Notes: a model not told the origin generated them from the letters alone. A stretch of DNA of 64,000 nt from Oscarella lobularis (GCF_947507565.1 NC_089177.1:3038001-3102000); one strand, 5' to 3'. Positions 21,813 through 34,780 are shown, counted from the first letter of the stretch. Numbers and translations are program-made.

Positions 21813-24800
21813 TTATTCTACTGTACCGCACAATTCGTCCCAATTAATTTTCGCGTCAAACACTTCCCTCTCGAGCCACTCTTCGTAGTTCTCCTTGAAT
21901 TCCTCGCTGAGAGGAACGTCCTGAGCGAGCACGTTCAAAACGTTGTAATCTACTGGCTGATAGGCTTCGTCGCTCATCACGTCAGTGTTGGAAAAGTCCA
22001 AATTGACGACTTTCTCTTCAACGGGCGGGTTGGGAGCATAGTGACGATTGTTGAATTGCGCAACACAAACGCGCAGGGAATACTCAGCCGACTGAAAGTC
22101 CCACGGTCGAGCTTCCATGTCTAAAGAACAATCGACTGTTAATTAGGCGTAAAAAGATTGGACGAGGCAAACCGCTTCCAAATGCCCAATCGTCGTGAAT
22201 TCGATGTCGGACTCGTTGATATATAGCCGACAGTATGCGCATATTTCCACGTCGCCAACCGCGACCTAAAAACGTCACCTGCGTCTTGAGAAGCTAAGTA
22301 GAAAATAAAAATCGCTTTCGAGCATTTTTTACCCCCCATAGACGACACATTACTTTCAATATATAGAATTGCATGAGATGATGACGTACTTTGAGAGCCC
22401 GTTTCAAGATGGGAGCCGATTTGAAGACAACCAACATCTAGCAGGAGAGAAAACGAGTCCCCATGCGCACTGACACAGTTCTCGCGCTTCAGCTTACCAC
22501 CGTCCTCGAATGTTTCCATTTTACCAGCTTTAGCAGTATCCTTAGAAGGTTGATGCAGGAGAAAAGATTTCTCCAGCAAACGTCTCGCGAGTCGCCTGCT
22601 TCCTAGCAAGTACGAGCCCTTTTAGGCAGGACATTGATTGAGGTATTCTCTAAAAGGGCATACCAGTCCTTCAGCCGTCACTTCCGATGACGGACACAAA
22701 AGGCAATGAGGAAAGTCCAAAGCTGAAATACTACACAGAAAAAATCGTATTTTTTAATTGAAATGAGGAGGCTATTTACTTATTTCGCGCTGCGACAAAA
22801 ATCGGTACATTCTGGTTGAGCAGCTTCAGCACGAGAGGTATGCAGTTAGCGAAGACGAGATGCTGACCCATAAATTCAAACTAGAACGATCGATCATTCC
22901 ACAGTCTACTTCGCAACACAATGTATATACCTGGTAAACGTGATTCACTTTAAAGTGCTTCAAGAGCAGAAGAAGCAGTGCGGTAATCGCCTTCATCATG
23001 ATTTCCTGTGAGAAGAAACGTGAAACTGCGTAGAAAGGCGCTTAGCGAATTACCTTGTGTCTGTTGACGTCGATTCCCAGTTGCATTGTCTGCAAGACGG
23101 ACGTAGGCACGTCTTCAGGCGTGACGTCAACTAAGATGTTAATCGAATCCGTCTTGGATTTCGCTGCAGCAAGCAATATCTTTAACAAAGCAATCTGAAG
23201 AAAGAGCCCTTCAACATTAGCAGCCAGCACAATTAGAAACAAGAGACTTGCCATGTATTGAGGTAAGCTTGGCAGTAAAGCTCGATAGAGATCTTCCACT
23301 GGATTAGACGGTCTCTCTTTGTGCTAGAACGAGAAGACGGTGCAAAGAGTTGTCTGTCACTAAATAGACTAACGTTACCTGTTGAAGAAATCCCTTTGAT
23401 GCAGCTTCCTCTTCCTCCTTTATTTGATGGTCTCCGAGCGATACGTATAAATGCTAAATAAATCGTCTCATCATAATCATCCTACTACTAAAACGAGTAC
23501 TAAAACGTACTGAATGTAACACGGAAACGGATTCGTGGATCGGTTCTGGAAGGCCGGCTAACGTTGCATCATCACTAGACGCATACATTTTTCATAAACT
23601 AATCCACTACGGTACCCTTTTTTTTCCCTTACTCTCCCAAATCCAGTCCAACAAATTTGCCCCGAGTCAACTTGACGAACGTGCCCAACTCCTTCTGCCT
23701 CACTTTGGGCGGAACCATCACCGCCTGATCTCTCTGCTTTGCAACGCGCAAATCCTCCAGCGTACCCGACTCTCGAATTCGCCGAGTTCTCGAACTGACG
23801 ACCCTCTCATCTCTCGACGGCCCCTTCTCCTCTTTCTCCTTCGACCCCCCGATCGCGTCTTCCAAAGCATCTCCAATCAGTCGTTTTACTTCCTCCGCTT
23901 CGCTGCTGTAGTTGCTGCTATCGTCCTCCCCCTCGTCCTCGCTGCTGCTGGGGCAACTGTCGCTCTGTGGTTCGTCGCCGCCGCCGCCGTCGCCGTATTC
24001 GTTCTTGTCTATCCGAGGCTTCGGACGCTGTATTTTAAACGGCGGCGCTTCCGGAAGACCGGCTTCGCGTCTCGCGTCCGCTTTCTTCTGCACCAGTTCG
24101 TCGAAACCGCCCAAAGAAACCTATTGGAAATAGTACAACATAATAAATAAAAAGGAACGAGATCTTTTCCTCGTACCAAGATAGTCTTCCACAGAAGAAG
24201 CAAGAGTTTCTTGATGGGAAAGTGAGGTATGGTACCATTGGAAAATGTCAATACCATATCAAACAGAATCAAGGCCAGACTGTAGTTTCCGCAAACGGGT
24301 TCACCTGCCACGACAAAGCGGCCGCTTTTCACACACACACATATACAAATCTTTCGCGTTCCCTACCAAGTTCTGTCTTAAAGTCTTCTCGCAACTCTTT
24401 CTCCTTTGCGGTCATCTCACCGTCACACCATCGCATAGTCTCAATGAGGTGATAGAGCAGATTGACGCAGATTCTGGACACGGGTTATTTTCTCAGAAGT
24501 TGAATTAGTTTACCATCTACCTCATGTTTATGTTGTCCGCCAAACAGACGGATGGCTTTCTAGCAGCTGCACTAATAGCATCCACGTCTCTGCAGATTAG
24601 ACATATGAAAAGAGATTATTAAACTGTACAATGGACTAACTGCGCCTCTGTTATTAGCATTTGAACAAGAAGAGGATATCCACCATTAGCACACACAAGA
24701 GAGCAAAATTCCCTTGCCTAGATATCTGTTATAGATGTGTGGAGTCAACAAGGAGAAATCATACATTTTGACGCAATTCTTCAATCGAAGTGGCAAAATC

Positions 24801-25389
24801 AAAGGCTCCTAAACAGAAGATTAAAAAAAAACATTAGTTGAGCCCATGTCTATTTTACCCTGCATAACATAAAGCAGTGCTCGCGCCACGTTCATTCTCT
24901 GACCGCGATCGGACAATTCGAGCCGATTGAGGAGAGATTGGACATATTTCTGTTTCCATAGCGGATCTGTGACCGCTAGCCCTAAACAGCGTCTCCGTAT
25001 GTGGGCATTCCATCTTGGTACACCTAACTTTGAACCTTGCTGTCCAAAATCGCTTTCAAAAGAGCGGAAATTCGACTGGAAATCGGCCTTTTCGCTGTAG
25101 CTGTAAAGTTCTACGAGAGACAAAAGCTTGTAGGCCTAGACGTCGATGCGTTGCCTGTTCTCCACTCTCACCGGCCAATTCGTTGAGGTAACTGTCCGAG
25201 TCGGCATACGTGAAATCGAGATCAGGTTCGTCGAGAAGAAATTGCTGAAAAAACGAACTGTATCCCAAGTGGAGACCCCACAAATCGACAACAACGTACA
25301 TCGCCGTCTTTTCTCTGTCGGCGTATAATTTCTTTGATCCTGGAGAATGCCGCAGGTCTCCGTAAGTCGGTTCCGTCGGCACTAGCCAT
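21813..25389 (-). CDS. STRIP1: STRIP1/2 (FAM40), striatin-interacting STRIPAK subunit
   Basis: Start ATG at 25389; exon 1 ends RRQRKDGD with donor GTACGT and joins QFLLDEPDLDFTYADSD, the conserved STRIP N-terminal acidic block. Downstream: LYSYSEKADF, SLLNRLELSDRGQRMNVARA, LLYVMQGKI (N1221 region), CGNYSLALILFDMV with HFPIKKLLLLLWKTIL near 24160-24290, an acidic Ser-rich linker and RQKELGTFVKLTRGKFVGL near 23629-23720. The C-terminal DUF3402 region has LPSLPQYMASLL, DSINILVDVTPEDVPTSVLQ, LGIDVNRHK, then exons carrying MMKAITALLLLLLKHFKVN, FMGQHLVFANCIPLVLK, LVVFKSAPILKRALKV and finally ARPWDFQSAEYSLRV ... WLEREVFDAKINWDELC. STRIP is the core scaffold of STRIPAK phosphatase complexes acting on GCK kinases and Hippo signalling (family knowledge). 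Human has two paralogues, so the symbol is approximate. Part of its 3' end is duplicated at 16858-18067. Confidence 0.93.
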
Positions 25390-25585
25390 GCGAAAAATGT
25401 TTGAGTATCCGGGGTGGCGCCTCTGCGTAGTAACTTCGCCTAATGGCGGGAACGTTTGAATTTTCGAAATATGTACTGCGTGCATCCTGATCCGAATAGA
25501 TAAGACAGTATGATAACAATGAAAATTCTTAGCAGAGAAAACTACGAATACAGAGAGAGGGGGGGAGAGGGTGGTCGGTAAAATG

Positions 25586-28500
25586 TCAACGGTTTGTGTA
25601 AAAAGACAACGCCTTTTTCCATGCGCTTGCTTCTTCGGACGACTGAGCCCTAAAGTACCACGTGCGATCTTCGGACTGAAGCACAATGACGCACGGATCA
25701 GAAGGATCAACGGAAATCGGGCAGCCGCGCAGATAAACTGACCCCAAGCACTTGGAGTCCTTTTTCCTGTAGTAGTGCAAATAGCCGGTTTCGCACAATT
25801 CAAAAAAGCGGCTATCCCACTTGGGCGCCCGCTTCTTGCCACCGCTCATCTTCTCCATAAAACCTTCCATCGTCGGAAGTTCAACGGGACCCGACACGGT
25901 AAACGATCGCGCCAGAAAGGGAGACCCGTCGTTCTGCACCAAATTTTTGTGGGCAAGCGGCGGAGTGCTACTAATTGTACCACGCGAGTATCGCTTGATT
26001 GCCGTCATCGTCGGCGAACCAGCGCCACCGCTCGACTGGCGCCGACTTAACGGCGGGAAAGCGCTGTTTGCATCCTTGATTGGCGAGACGGTTGAGGCGG
26101 GACTGAAAGCGCCGCCGCCGCCGTCACGAGTGCCGCTGCCGACCGATGATAGAGAACTGTTGGATGGACTGCCCAGGACGGTGGGTCGAGGCGCCGGTTC
26201 GCCGGACGCTAAAGAAATGCCGTCAGTTTCTCGAGAAGGAGGAGACGAAAAGGGAGCCGGGATCGGAGGATAAGATGGTTTGGGAGCTGCGGACGATGTC
26301 AGATTCGTTTTCGCTGCTGCTGCGTTGTCGTTCTTTCCGCGTGAATCTTCTTCGGATGTTTTCTAGTTTTAGACAGCATTATTCTATGCGCTCGCCAAGG
26401 TACTGACCGCTGACCTTGAGTGGGGTTTTTTCGGCGGCGGCGGCGGCAATCTGGGCAAGAAAATTCAAAGACGCTTGATCAACAACACCGACTGATGGTT
26501 TTTTCTGTAAAAGAAAAAAGCCAATTACGCGTGTCGAAGTACTATAGTTACCGTGCCTATCACCTACCGTATCGCTTGGCTGGGGCGTGCTACTGCAAAA
26601 GAGCAACGACAATTCGATTATTAATGCACAAGCTTTACAATTAATTAAACTTACGCCTTTTTAGGAGCCGAATCAGTTTGATCTTTCACTGCTTTCTTAA
26701 ACAAGTCAATGAAATTTCGAACGCTAGTAAACAGATCTTCCGAAGCGGTATTGTCCGGTTCTCCGAACTTTTGCTAAAAGGGATCGCACTTGGAAGGAGA
26801 AACGTCAAATAACCTAATTTTCGTACTAAAACGTCGCGATAGACTTTCTGAAGTTGCTCGCCTTGCCGACTCAACTCATGGGCTTCCTTTTCGTAGCCCC
26901 TGACAAAACGCTATCGGCACGAGAAAATGAATGTCGTCACAAAAACCTACGATACGAACATTTTTACCTTGACAGCTGCATTAAACGTCACGTCGCGCGG
27001 CGTCGGACTTTCTTCCTTCTTCAGAAGGTTATCGGCATTGCGACCGATCCTCTTCAAATCCTTTTTCATGACTAAAAACACACTAAATAAAAAACAATTA
27101 TCGATATCTGAACTCACTTTCGACTTCGGCAACTAGAGCTTTTACGGAAGCTACACAGAACACAAACAAAAGTCAACGCGTGCGAGACGAATTATCAAGG
27201 GAACCATACAGTCGGCGGATTTCGACACGTTTGGCATGCTATTAACAAAATCTAAAGCCGTCGGATTCTTTTCCTGAACGATCTTGACCAAGTAATGCAT
27301 CAACGTAAACTTCGGATTGCCTCGCGCTCGCGTGTCGGCCAACTACATATATATATATAAGGAAGTCTTTTCGTTCAATGCCGTTTGTCAACGTCTCGTT
27401 TGTTGTCCGTACCTTTGGCAAAGAGTTCAGCTTGACGCCGTAGGCGCATCCTCGCGCCGTTCCGCCATTTAGATAGTTTCCTATGCTCAGAGCGTATTCT
27501 AAGACCGCGCAGAAATTCGCGTCCGTCGCCAATTCATTGCAAGCGCCGAGAGCCGTTGAGATCGACTATAAAGTTGAGATTTTAGGAACATTGCAAAATC
27601 GAAGAGCACGTCTTACGGGAAGCAGTTCTTCGAACTGAACGGGAAATTCCCTGATAGTCAGAAGCAATTCCAGACGCAGAGACAAACTAGGTAAATCGCA
27701 CAGCTGAAGATGTCGAAAGTCAACGTTAAATACAGCGAAAACAATTTTTAATTAAGCGCGCCTTCATCATGAATTGATCACTGTGACTGAGAAGCGATTT
27801 GTTGCCCTCGAAGTTCTTATACATTTCCTTTTCCTCCGTCGCCGGCTGAAATCTGTCAAAAAAATGAAAAATGAAAATGCATTTAAAAACGGCGAGATTT
27901 TTCTTGCCTACCTCTTCAACGCTATAACATGTTCCAAAGGCAATCCTCGGTCTTCGTCGACTTCGTATAGTCTCGCGTCGAGTTCATTGATGGAAAGTTT
28001 GAATCCACTCAGAAATATTCCTGCAGAAAGCGGAGGATTAACTACAGAAGTGCGCCAACATCGTACTGACCCAGATTTTGCGCTCTCTGGCTATCGAGAA
28101 GACTCTTTGGAGCCGAAGCTTTTTTCGCTGGAGCGGGCGTCGCCGTCGATTCTTCCACGCAAAATAACTCTTCGAGCAAGCCGGAATCGAGCTCGTTCGT
28201 CTTGTCGTTGGCTTTCACCCAGAACGATTTGGGCACCTAACGTCGTCAGTCTTTTACACGCACGCACTTGCGTACAAGAAGAAGTTCCTACCATCATATT
28301 AGGTACTTTATACCAGTGAAGGGGCCTCATTTTTCGTCCCGGATTGATGACGCGTTTCGGAGGCAAATTCATTACCCTGAACGCTCCAAAGCTGCCCGGC
28401 GCTCCGGGCGGCGGCGGTGGCGGCGGTGGCATCCCTTCGCCCAGAGGAGACAGCGGTGGCGGCGGTGGCGGTGGAATGCCTTCACCCAGAGGGGATGGCG

Positions 28501-31433
28501 GTGGCGGCGGCGGCGGCGGCGGTTGAGGCGAACCTTCCGGAGAAAACGGCGGTAGTGGCGGCGGTGGCGGAGGCGGCGGTTGAGGCGAATCTTCCGGAGA
28601 AAGCGGTGGTAGTGGCGGCGGTGGCGGCTCTTTCTCTTCTCCTTTATTGTCATCGGGCGCAGGCTCGGATACGGAAACGATAGGAAGCGCCTTGGTCTCT
28701 GTCGTACCGACTTCCACATATTCGGACTCTTCCTCTTTTACTTGCACTGGCGTGTCTGTGATAACAGTGTAGGTGGCCTCCGGCTCCTCGCTAGACTCGA
28801 ATTTTGCAGTGTCGTCCTTTATTGTTTCGTATTCGACTTCGTTCGTCGCTTTCTCCGCCGTCTCGAATACATCCGATACGACGGAGTCGCGATTGGAAAC
28901 AATTGACGTTTCCGGAACGGACGACAAACCGTTCACCTGTCCGGAACCCGTCGTCGTCGTCGGCGGCGGCGGCGGCGAAAACGACGACAGAACTGACGAG
29001 CTTGCACTTTTCGGCACGTACGGAGTCGGCACGACCGGCGGCGGCGACGACGGCAACGCGCTCGCCGACATCGATTTTTCAAGATTCGTTTGCGACGGCG
29101 CAATTAGACTCGGCGCTTGGGCGGCGGTCGCCGAAACGACGCTCGGCTGATTGACGTTCGCCACGGGACCGACGACGGGCATGGGCGCGGAGATTTGTGC
29201 CCCTTTGCGCGGCGACGCGTCGTGCACTGTGAGCGGTCGGATGGCGGCCAAGCCGGCCATCGCTTTGCGTTTCAGTTTCGTTCGAAACGACTTGAAGCCG
29301 GATTCTTTTAACAGCGGAACCGTCATCGTTCCGGTTCTATGAGAAGAAGAAGAAGAAGAGGTGAAGGAAAACCGCGGCTCTGCGCGAATTGGCGCACTGG
29401 GGAGTGACTGGCTGAAGAGGTACTTGGCGCGTCGCTTGGTCTTCAATAGCCTTGGCCATCTGTTGAACCTTTCGCAACTTCAAACATAAGAAAACGTTTC
29501 TTTTAAATATTTTTTGCGTGTGAGACCGCGATTTGTCGTTACCGGAGCTGCGGCCGTATTAGATCCGTACATTAGCGTCATTGACTGAGCAAGCTGTTTC
29601 AGTTCCTATTGTTTTCGTTTAGGGCACTAGATAGGGCTATGATTCGAAGTTCAATACCTTTCTTAGCAGTTTGATCATGTCGATAGTGCCCGACTGCGAT
29701 CCTTCTGCTGTCGTCGCCGCAGGAACGACGGCGCCCGAGACGCGGGCAGCCGGTCGTCGTTTCGACGACGCTGCATTTGTGAGAGCCTGAAGCGGAAAAT
29801 TAAACAAAACAAAAGTCTCTAAAAAAATCGATTACCCTACCTCAATCCAAGTGTCTCGGTCGTGGCTCACTGCACTAATCGGTCGCTGATTGTTTGGATT
29901 CGCTATGCGGAAGCTTGGGGGGGAAATACAAAGCGCATTAGGATCTGAGACGCGGAAGTGGAAGAGAAAGGACAAAACGCGTTCCGGGAGAGACAATACT
30001 CACTGGAAATCTTTTGTCGAAGTCGAGACGACGAATCCGCCGACGTCCTCTTTCTTCACCGTCGCAAAGCCTTGTCCCAATTGAATGCTATTGAGCGGAT
30101 TCTGGGCAGAATCGAGAGTCTACACGCGAGCACCGCGGTGGGCGACGTATCGTTACCATGACGTCATCCATTTTAAAATAGGATAATTCGCCGTTGGAGA
30201 TTTTGACCCAGCGCCTTTGGATCGCAAAGAAAAAAATAAATACGTACAGTATGCCCAAGCTTGTTGATCTTTTTCGTTTACTTAGCCCATGTGAAGAATG
30301 CGACGCTGTGACCCTTTTTCTCCAATTGACCTTGCTTTATGACTTCGGGCGGCTCCGAGGAGTCTTCCGTACCGAACAAGTCACCACCCTCTTTCAAAGG
30401 GAAAAAATCTTAGAATTCATCTTTCGTGAAATATTCTCGACTGGTCACCGCTATCGTATTCCGCATTGCTCGCGTCAATTATTCTATTCAGAATTTTAAA
30501 TATCTGAAAAAAAATTGCACACAATGGATCAACTTGGTCGATCCGTAGAAAAAACGGGCACCTTATTCTTTTCCTCTATAGAATCGGCTTCCAATTCGTA
30601 TTCGTGATGATTGGCGAAATAGACGTAAAATCGTTCGTCTTCCTGAAAAAAAAAAGACTGAAAGTCGCGCCGAGAAACGCGCGAGCTCCGCTCTCACGTA
30701 CGTCTCCTTCGTAGCGAACAATATCGGAAAAATTGAAAGTTTTGTGAATGGTTCCGCGAGCCATGTTCAACATCGTCCTCGACTGAAAATCGAACTAGAG
30801 AAAGAAAAACACGGTCCGGACATACGAAGAATGTCCCCTCCCCTCCTCTATATAGTGTACTTACTTGCAGTATTCGTCTCTGCGCGTTTCTCATCTTGTT
30901 CCACTTGTACACGGAGAAATTGTACACTTCGTCCGCCTGCTGCTTGCGCGACTGCGAATCGATCTCAAACTGAGCGGCGTACTGTTCGACGGCGGCTACG
31001 GTCAACTTTCCGTGCTAAAAGTAGAAGCAAAATCTCGCGATCGATCGAGCTATTTTCTCTTTATACCTTAACCATGTTCATGAGTATTATCCGCATCGAA
31101 TCTGTTCTCATTTCGACCTATGAAACGACAGGATGTCAAGGAGATCCTGGAGAGGATTCCATCGTCTCTCCTTACGGGCACGCGTTCCAAGTTTGCCGCT
31201 GCTGTTTCGGCCTCTTCGTCGGTTAGGAGACCGTCGCCGTGCAGAATGCCGACGAAATCGGCGACGGACGGGCCGGGGACGCTGGCAAATCGACCTGTCG
31301 TTGGATGCGAGACGGGCGGCGACGGGATACGATCGAGCTGTTCGTCTGATTTTGACACGTTTCTATCGAGGCTTCGTTTCTGCAACGATGCCCTACTGCC
31401 GTGGCGTTGTCTCACGCTGCCCGGACTAGCCAT
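25586..31433 (-). CDS. PH-domain-containing formin (PHCF type)
   Basis: About 20 exons over 5.8 kb. Start MASPGSVRQRHGSRASL at 31433. N-terminal GBD/FH3-like helices (LTVAAVEQYAAQFEIDSQSR near 30960) are followed by a KTFNFSDIVRYEGD exon and a first PH domain (IKQGQLEKKGHSVAFF, then KRWVKISNGELSYFK near 30050-30260). FH1 is a proline-rich run with (P)8-10 blocks separated by SPLGEG or SPEGS (28400-28680). FH2 starts MRPLHWYKVPN (28330) and continues through FWVKANDKTNELDSG, FLSGFKLSINELDARLYEVDEDR, LEYALSIGNYLNGGTARGCAYG and FTLMHYLVKIVQ. A second, C-terminal PH domain (MEGFMEKMSGGKKRAPKWD ... RFFELCETGYLHYYRKKD) ends SFYTNR at 25586. PH plus formin matches the invertebrate PHCF subtype described in animal formin phylogenies. 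It nucleates and elongates actin filaments; PH domains suggest membrane targeting. The Rab-like gene starts about 100 bp upstream on the other strand. Confidence 0.87.
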
Positions 31434-31531
31434 CTCTGTGCTCTGTGTCTTTTTTTGGCCAGATCTAAATCGCGTTACGAGAGGAATCGTAGGCGGGGTT
31501 TCGCCTGGTTGCGTTACGTAAAGACGTAGGC
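31434..31531. promoter_or_regulatory. Divergent promoter between formin and Rab-like GTPase
   Basis: 98-113 bp between the formin ATG (31433, minus) and the candidate ATGs of the Rab-like gene (31532 or 31547, plus). No TATA box seen. Shared promoter use is inferred from the spacing. Confidence 0.45.
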
Positions 31532-32294
31532 GTGATCTCCGCAGAGATGGCGACAGCTTCAGCGGCGCTGTCGCCCGCGTTCACGGCTCACTTCAAGGTC
31601 GTTTTGACAGGTGAAGCCGGCGTGGGGAAGACGTCGATGTTTCGTCATTTGGAAGCCGTCCACAAAGATGTGGACTGGTCGAAATCGGACAGAGACTTCT
31701 GCACGTATAAAACGAAGATCGACGGCTCTTGCATTGAGGTACGTACACAACACTGACTTTCATCTTGGGTGAAGTGAAGTATCGTACCTGTAATTCTGAA
31801 TTTTTTTTGTTTTTTTCTGTTAGTTGGGAGTTTGGGATACGGCTGGTGTGGAGGTGTATAGGAGCATTACGCGCAATTACTACCGCGGGAGCCGAGTCAT
31901 TGTCTTCGTCTATCGCGAAGACAGTCTATCGTCGCTGAACGGACTGGCGAATCACGTTAAGTCGGCACGATTTCAGGCGAAGGATGCCCACTCGATTCTC
32001 GTTGGCACAACGTGCACAAAAGTAGTGACCGACGAGTCGAAGAAGAACTGGGAATCGTCAGATACGATCGTCTCAGACGAAAAAGTCAAAAAGTTCGCAC
32101 AAGAGTTCGATTTTCCGCCCGAAACGATTCACCTCGTCGACTTGTCGACACCGGATAGCGTCGTGAATATATTTCAGCAAATAGCCGAAATGTTGGCAGA
32201 AGAAGGAGCCGGGACTGTTCCAACAGACGAAGAAAGATTCAAGATTAGTGACAAGAAATCACCGGCACCTGCTAACACTTCTTGCCTGTGCTAA
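31532..32294 (+). CDS. Rab-like small GTPase with divergent G4/G5 motifs
   Basis: Two exons: 31532..31738 and 31824..32294, intron 85 nt (GTACGT...TTAG). About 226 residues. G1/P-loop GEAGVGKTS, G3 WDTAGVE, and the Rab-type run YRSITRNYYRGSRVIVFVY are clear. The C-terminus is CLC, a CxC double-geranylgeranylation signal as in Rabs. The canonical G4 N-K-x-D is not present (the corresponding strand reads LVGTTCTKV) and the G5 S-A-K is replaced by LVDLSTPD, so guanine specificity may be altered or lost. Either ATG 31532 or 31547 could be used; 31547 (MATASAALSP) looks the more ordinary start. I cannot assign a specific Rab. Convergent with LPCAT, whose stop is only 45 bp away. Confidence 0.85.
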
Positions 32295-32338
32295 TATAAA
32301 CTTTCTGTTTCTTTTTTTTTATAAATGCATTCTCGTTA

Positions 32339-34780
32339 TCAGTCGGCTTTCTCGTGCGCTGCAGCAACGTAGCTGGCATCCTCGAGATCAGAATAAAAGG
32401 CGTCGTCTGTGAATCGTCTAAACAATACCGCATACTCCGGTCGCTTTGAGCAAAACTGCTTAAACATCTCTGCAAAGAAAGAAAGAAAGAAAGAAAAGAT
32501 TCTCTACAAATATACCACCGGGTAGAGTAAACTAAAGACCGTATGAAACTCCGTCGGCCGCGGTGGCGTCGGTGCCAACAGTCTCAAACAATTCGTCGAC
32601 GTGGCTTGAATCGACGCTATGAAAGGCGGATTCCAGTATCAATTGCAAGTCTTTTCGGTCAATGTGACCGTCGCAATTGACGTCAAACAGCTAGGGACAG
32701 CTAAACGTAACGCGTTTTCTTTTCGTCCGCACTTGGGAAATATTACGTCAAAGGCGCACTTGAGTGTTTCCTCGGTGTTCGTCGGATTTGAGATGAGTGC
32801 CATGCTAATGACGTATTCTCGGAAATTGACCAGGCCATCTCCGTTCTATAGTGCAATCTTTTATACAGACAGTCCCTGTTGTAAACGGGCTTTGTCCTCC
32901 TCCATGGTAGGAAGATAAAGCTAGCTCAGTGTTTTCTTTTTCTTACCCTGTCATACATGCTAAAGACGTCCTGCAGTTCCTGCGTGATCGGCAGCTTTAG
33001 GTAAGCGGCAAATTCTTTGATGTCTATGTTGCCGTCTTTATTCTGGTCCATTTCGGAAAACTGAGAAATCAGTTCTTTCATCTGGGGCAGATCCATCCTG
33101 GAAAAGAGAAATAGAGAATTCGCCTCGCGAGAGAAGAGACGCGTAGTTCGACTTGAGTTTATCTCTCAATTTGTGATATTCAACGATGCCCGCTTCAAGC
33201 GGCATTTTCAGTTTCTGACTTTCCATCATCAGCAGAACGTCTTCAAACGAGTGCTCCGCAGTTGGAAGTTCTAACGCTCTAAAGAAAAGCTATCTATTGA
33301 CACACGGTAACAGTAGAAAACAAAATCTAGTACGGGACCGTGCAAGAGTCTCAGGCATCAGGGGGAAAAGTAGGCTTTCATCAGCTAAGGCTCTGTTGAT
33401 TTTCTTACTTGGCCATGACTTTTCTTACGTTCGAAGCATACAAGCAAGGATTCGCTTTCTCCTGCAAATACCATCATCAATTGACGAGGCTCATACTTTC
33501 CTTAGACGTCACCTCTTCAGATGGCTTATAGACGGGAAGATACTGCAAATCACAGTTGAATTACGTCAAATTCTTCCCCTCCTCCAAAAAAATAAACAAA
33601 CCTCAATTTCGAGGAAATTTGCAAACTGGCAGAGTGTAAGATAAACCGAATACGCTCTAAGCCCAGAAAACCGACGCTCACTCCCCGAAATTAGAATTCA
33701 ATCAATTTTACCCACTAAGACCTCCAAACGTCCACGTGACAGTATCCTAAGAAACAAACCAATAAGAAATGTAAATAACGTAGGCAAACCTTACCAGTTT
33801 GTTGGGATACCTGAAGATGATAGGCTGAACAGGAAGCCCTGGATAGAATGCCCCTAAAATCAAACAGCATGAAAAAAAAACTCCAAAAGAAATGATCCAC
33901 ATTGTACCTGATTTAAATTTGACAAGTGCCTTTCTGTTGGCGCATAAACCTATATGAAAAAAAAAGAGTCTACAAAACTAATTCAGTAGATTAACTCATT
34001 TTCACCTTCAGGAAAAATCAAGACGTGAGGCCACCCAGGCGTCGTTGCCCTTTCCTTGATTTTATTCACAACCAAGTTTCGAGACTGTCTCTCCGCTCGA
34101 GAAACAAAAATAGACTGAAAAGCTTTTAACATGGCTAATAGAGAAAAAGACGAAATTATTTAATGAAAGAAATTTGACGCCTAAATCAAATTAAATTACA
34201 TCCTATAAAAGGAATCTTTGCATTCGCCGCTTTGGTGACGGAAACGGCGGGAAGCGGCAAAGCCATTCCAGCGGCAAAAGTATCGAGATAGGTCGAGTGA
34301 GGAGCGAGAACGATCAAGGGCGCCTCGTCGCGACTAGCGCAGCTTCCTTTCGTTCGAACGCGCCAAAAGCCGAAGCCGAACAGAATGACGCGACAGAGGC
34401 GCGGAATCGCGTGACTGAGCCGTCTACGGAAAAATGAATAGTGTACATGAAGAAAAGGGGCGTGGGATGCGCAGACCGTCGCCATCCGGTGTGCGGCTGG
34501 TTCGTGTCCGAAAGTCCAATCATAGTGACAATCGATACGAGCCACGCCGTGACGACGGCAAGTACGAGAAAGACGACTCGCAAGGGAAGAAGAAGTACGG
34601 TGTTGAAGCCGATCTGCGACGAAAAAAACGTCATGCAACGCAGTTTCGGGCGTTTCTCACCTTCAACTTTTGCCAGACAGTCAACTTTAGATCGTTCTCG
34701 TAGTCGTACGAAAATGGGTTGATGCCTTGCGCGAACGAGGCCGCTCTGAGAAGCGGTGGCTGCGACTTCCGCTGCGCCAT
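32339..34780 (-). CDS. LPCAT: Lysophosphatidylcholine acyltransferase (LPCAT1/2 type) with EF-hands
   Basis: Start MAQRKSQPPLLRAASFAQ at 34780; the first exon ends ...TVWQKLK before GTGAGA. An N-terminal transmembrane segment is encoded near 34540-34640. Acyltransferase motif I (HX4D) is in LVLAPHSTYLDTFAAG near 34270-34310; motif III reads HVLIFPEG at 34000-34030, spliced to LCANRKALVKFKSG, and motif IV-like sequence is LPVQPIIFRYPNK. The C-terminal half carries EF-hands: a well-formed loop DQNKDGNIDIKEF (33030-33060), a loop NGDGLVNFREYV near 32790-32850 and FDVNCDGHIDRKDL near 32640-32700. This order is LPCAT1/2, ER or lipid-droplet enzymes that reacylate lysophosphatidylcholine and, for LPCAT2, make PAF. 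The product ends HEKAD, so a strict KKxx retrieval signal is absent. Confidence 0.9.
32472..32499. repeat. (GAAA)n microsatellite in an LPCAT intron
   Basis: Six to seven GAAA tetramers just after an exon of the LPCAT gene. Ordinary simple repeat. Confidence 0.85.

Noticed and set aside
28268-28683. Plus-strand Gly/Arg/Ala-rich frames
   Set aside because: Antisense shadow of the proline-rich FH1 region of the formin.
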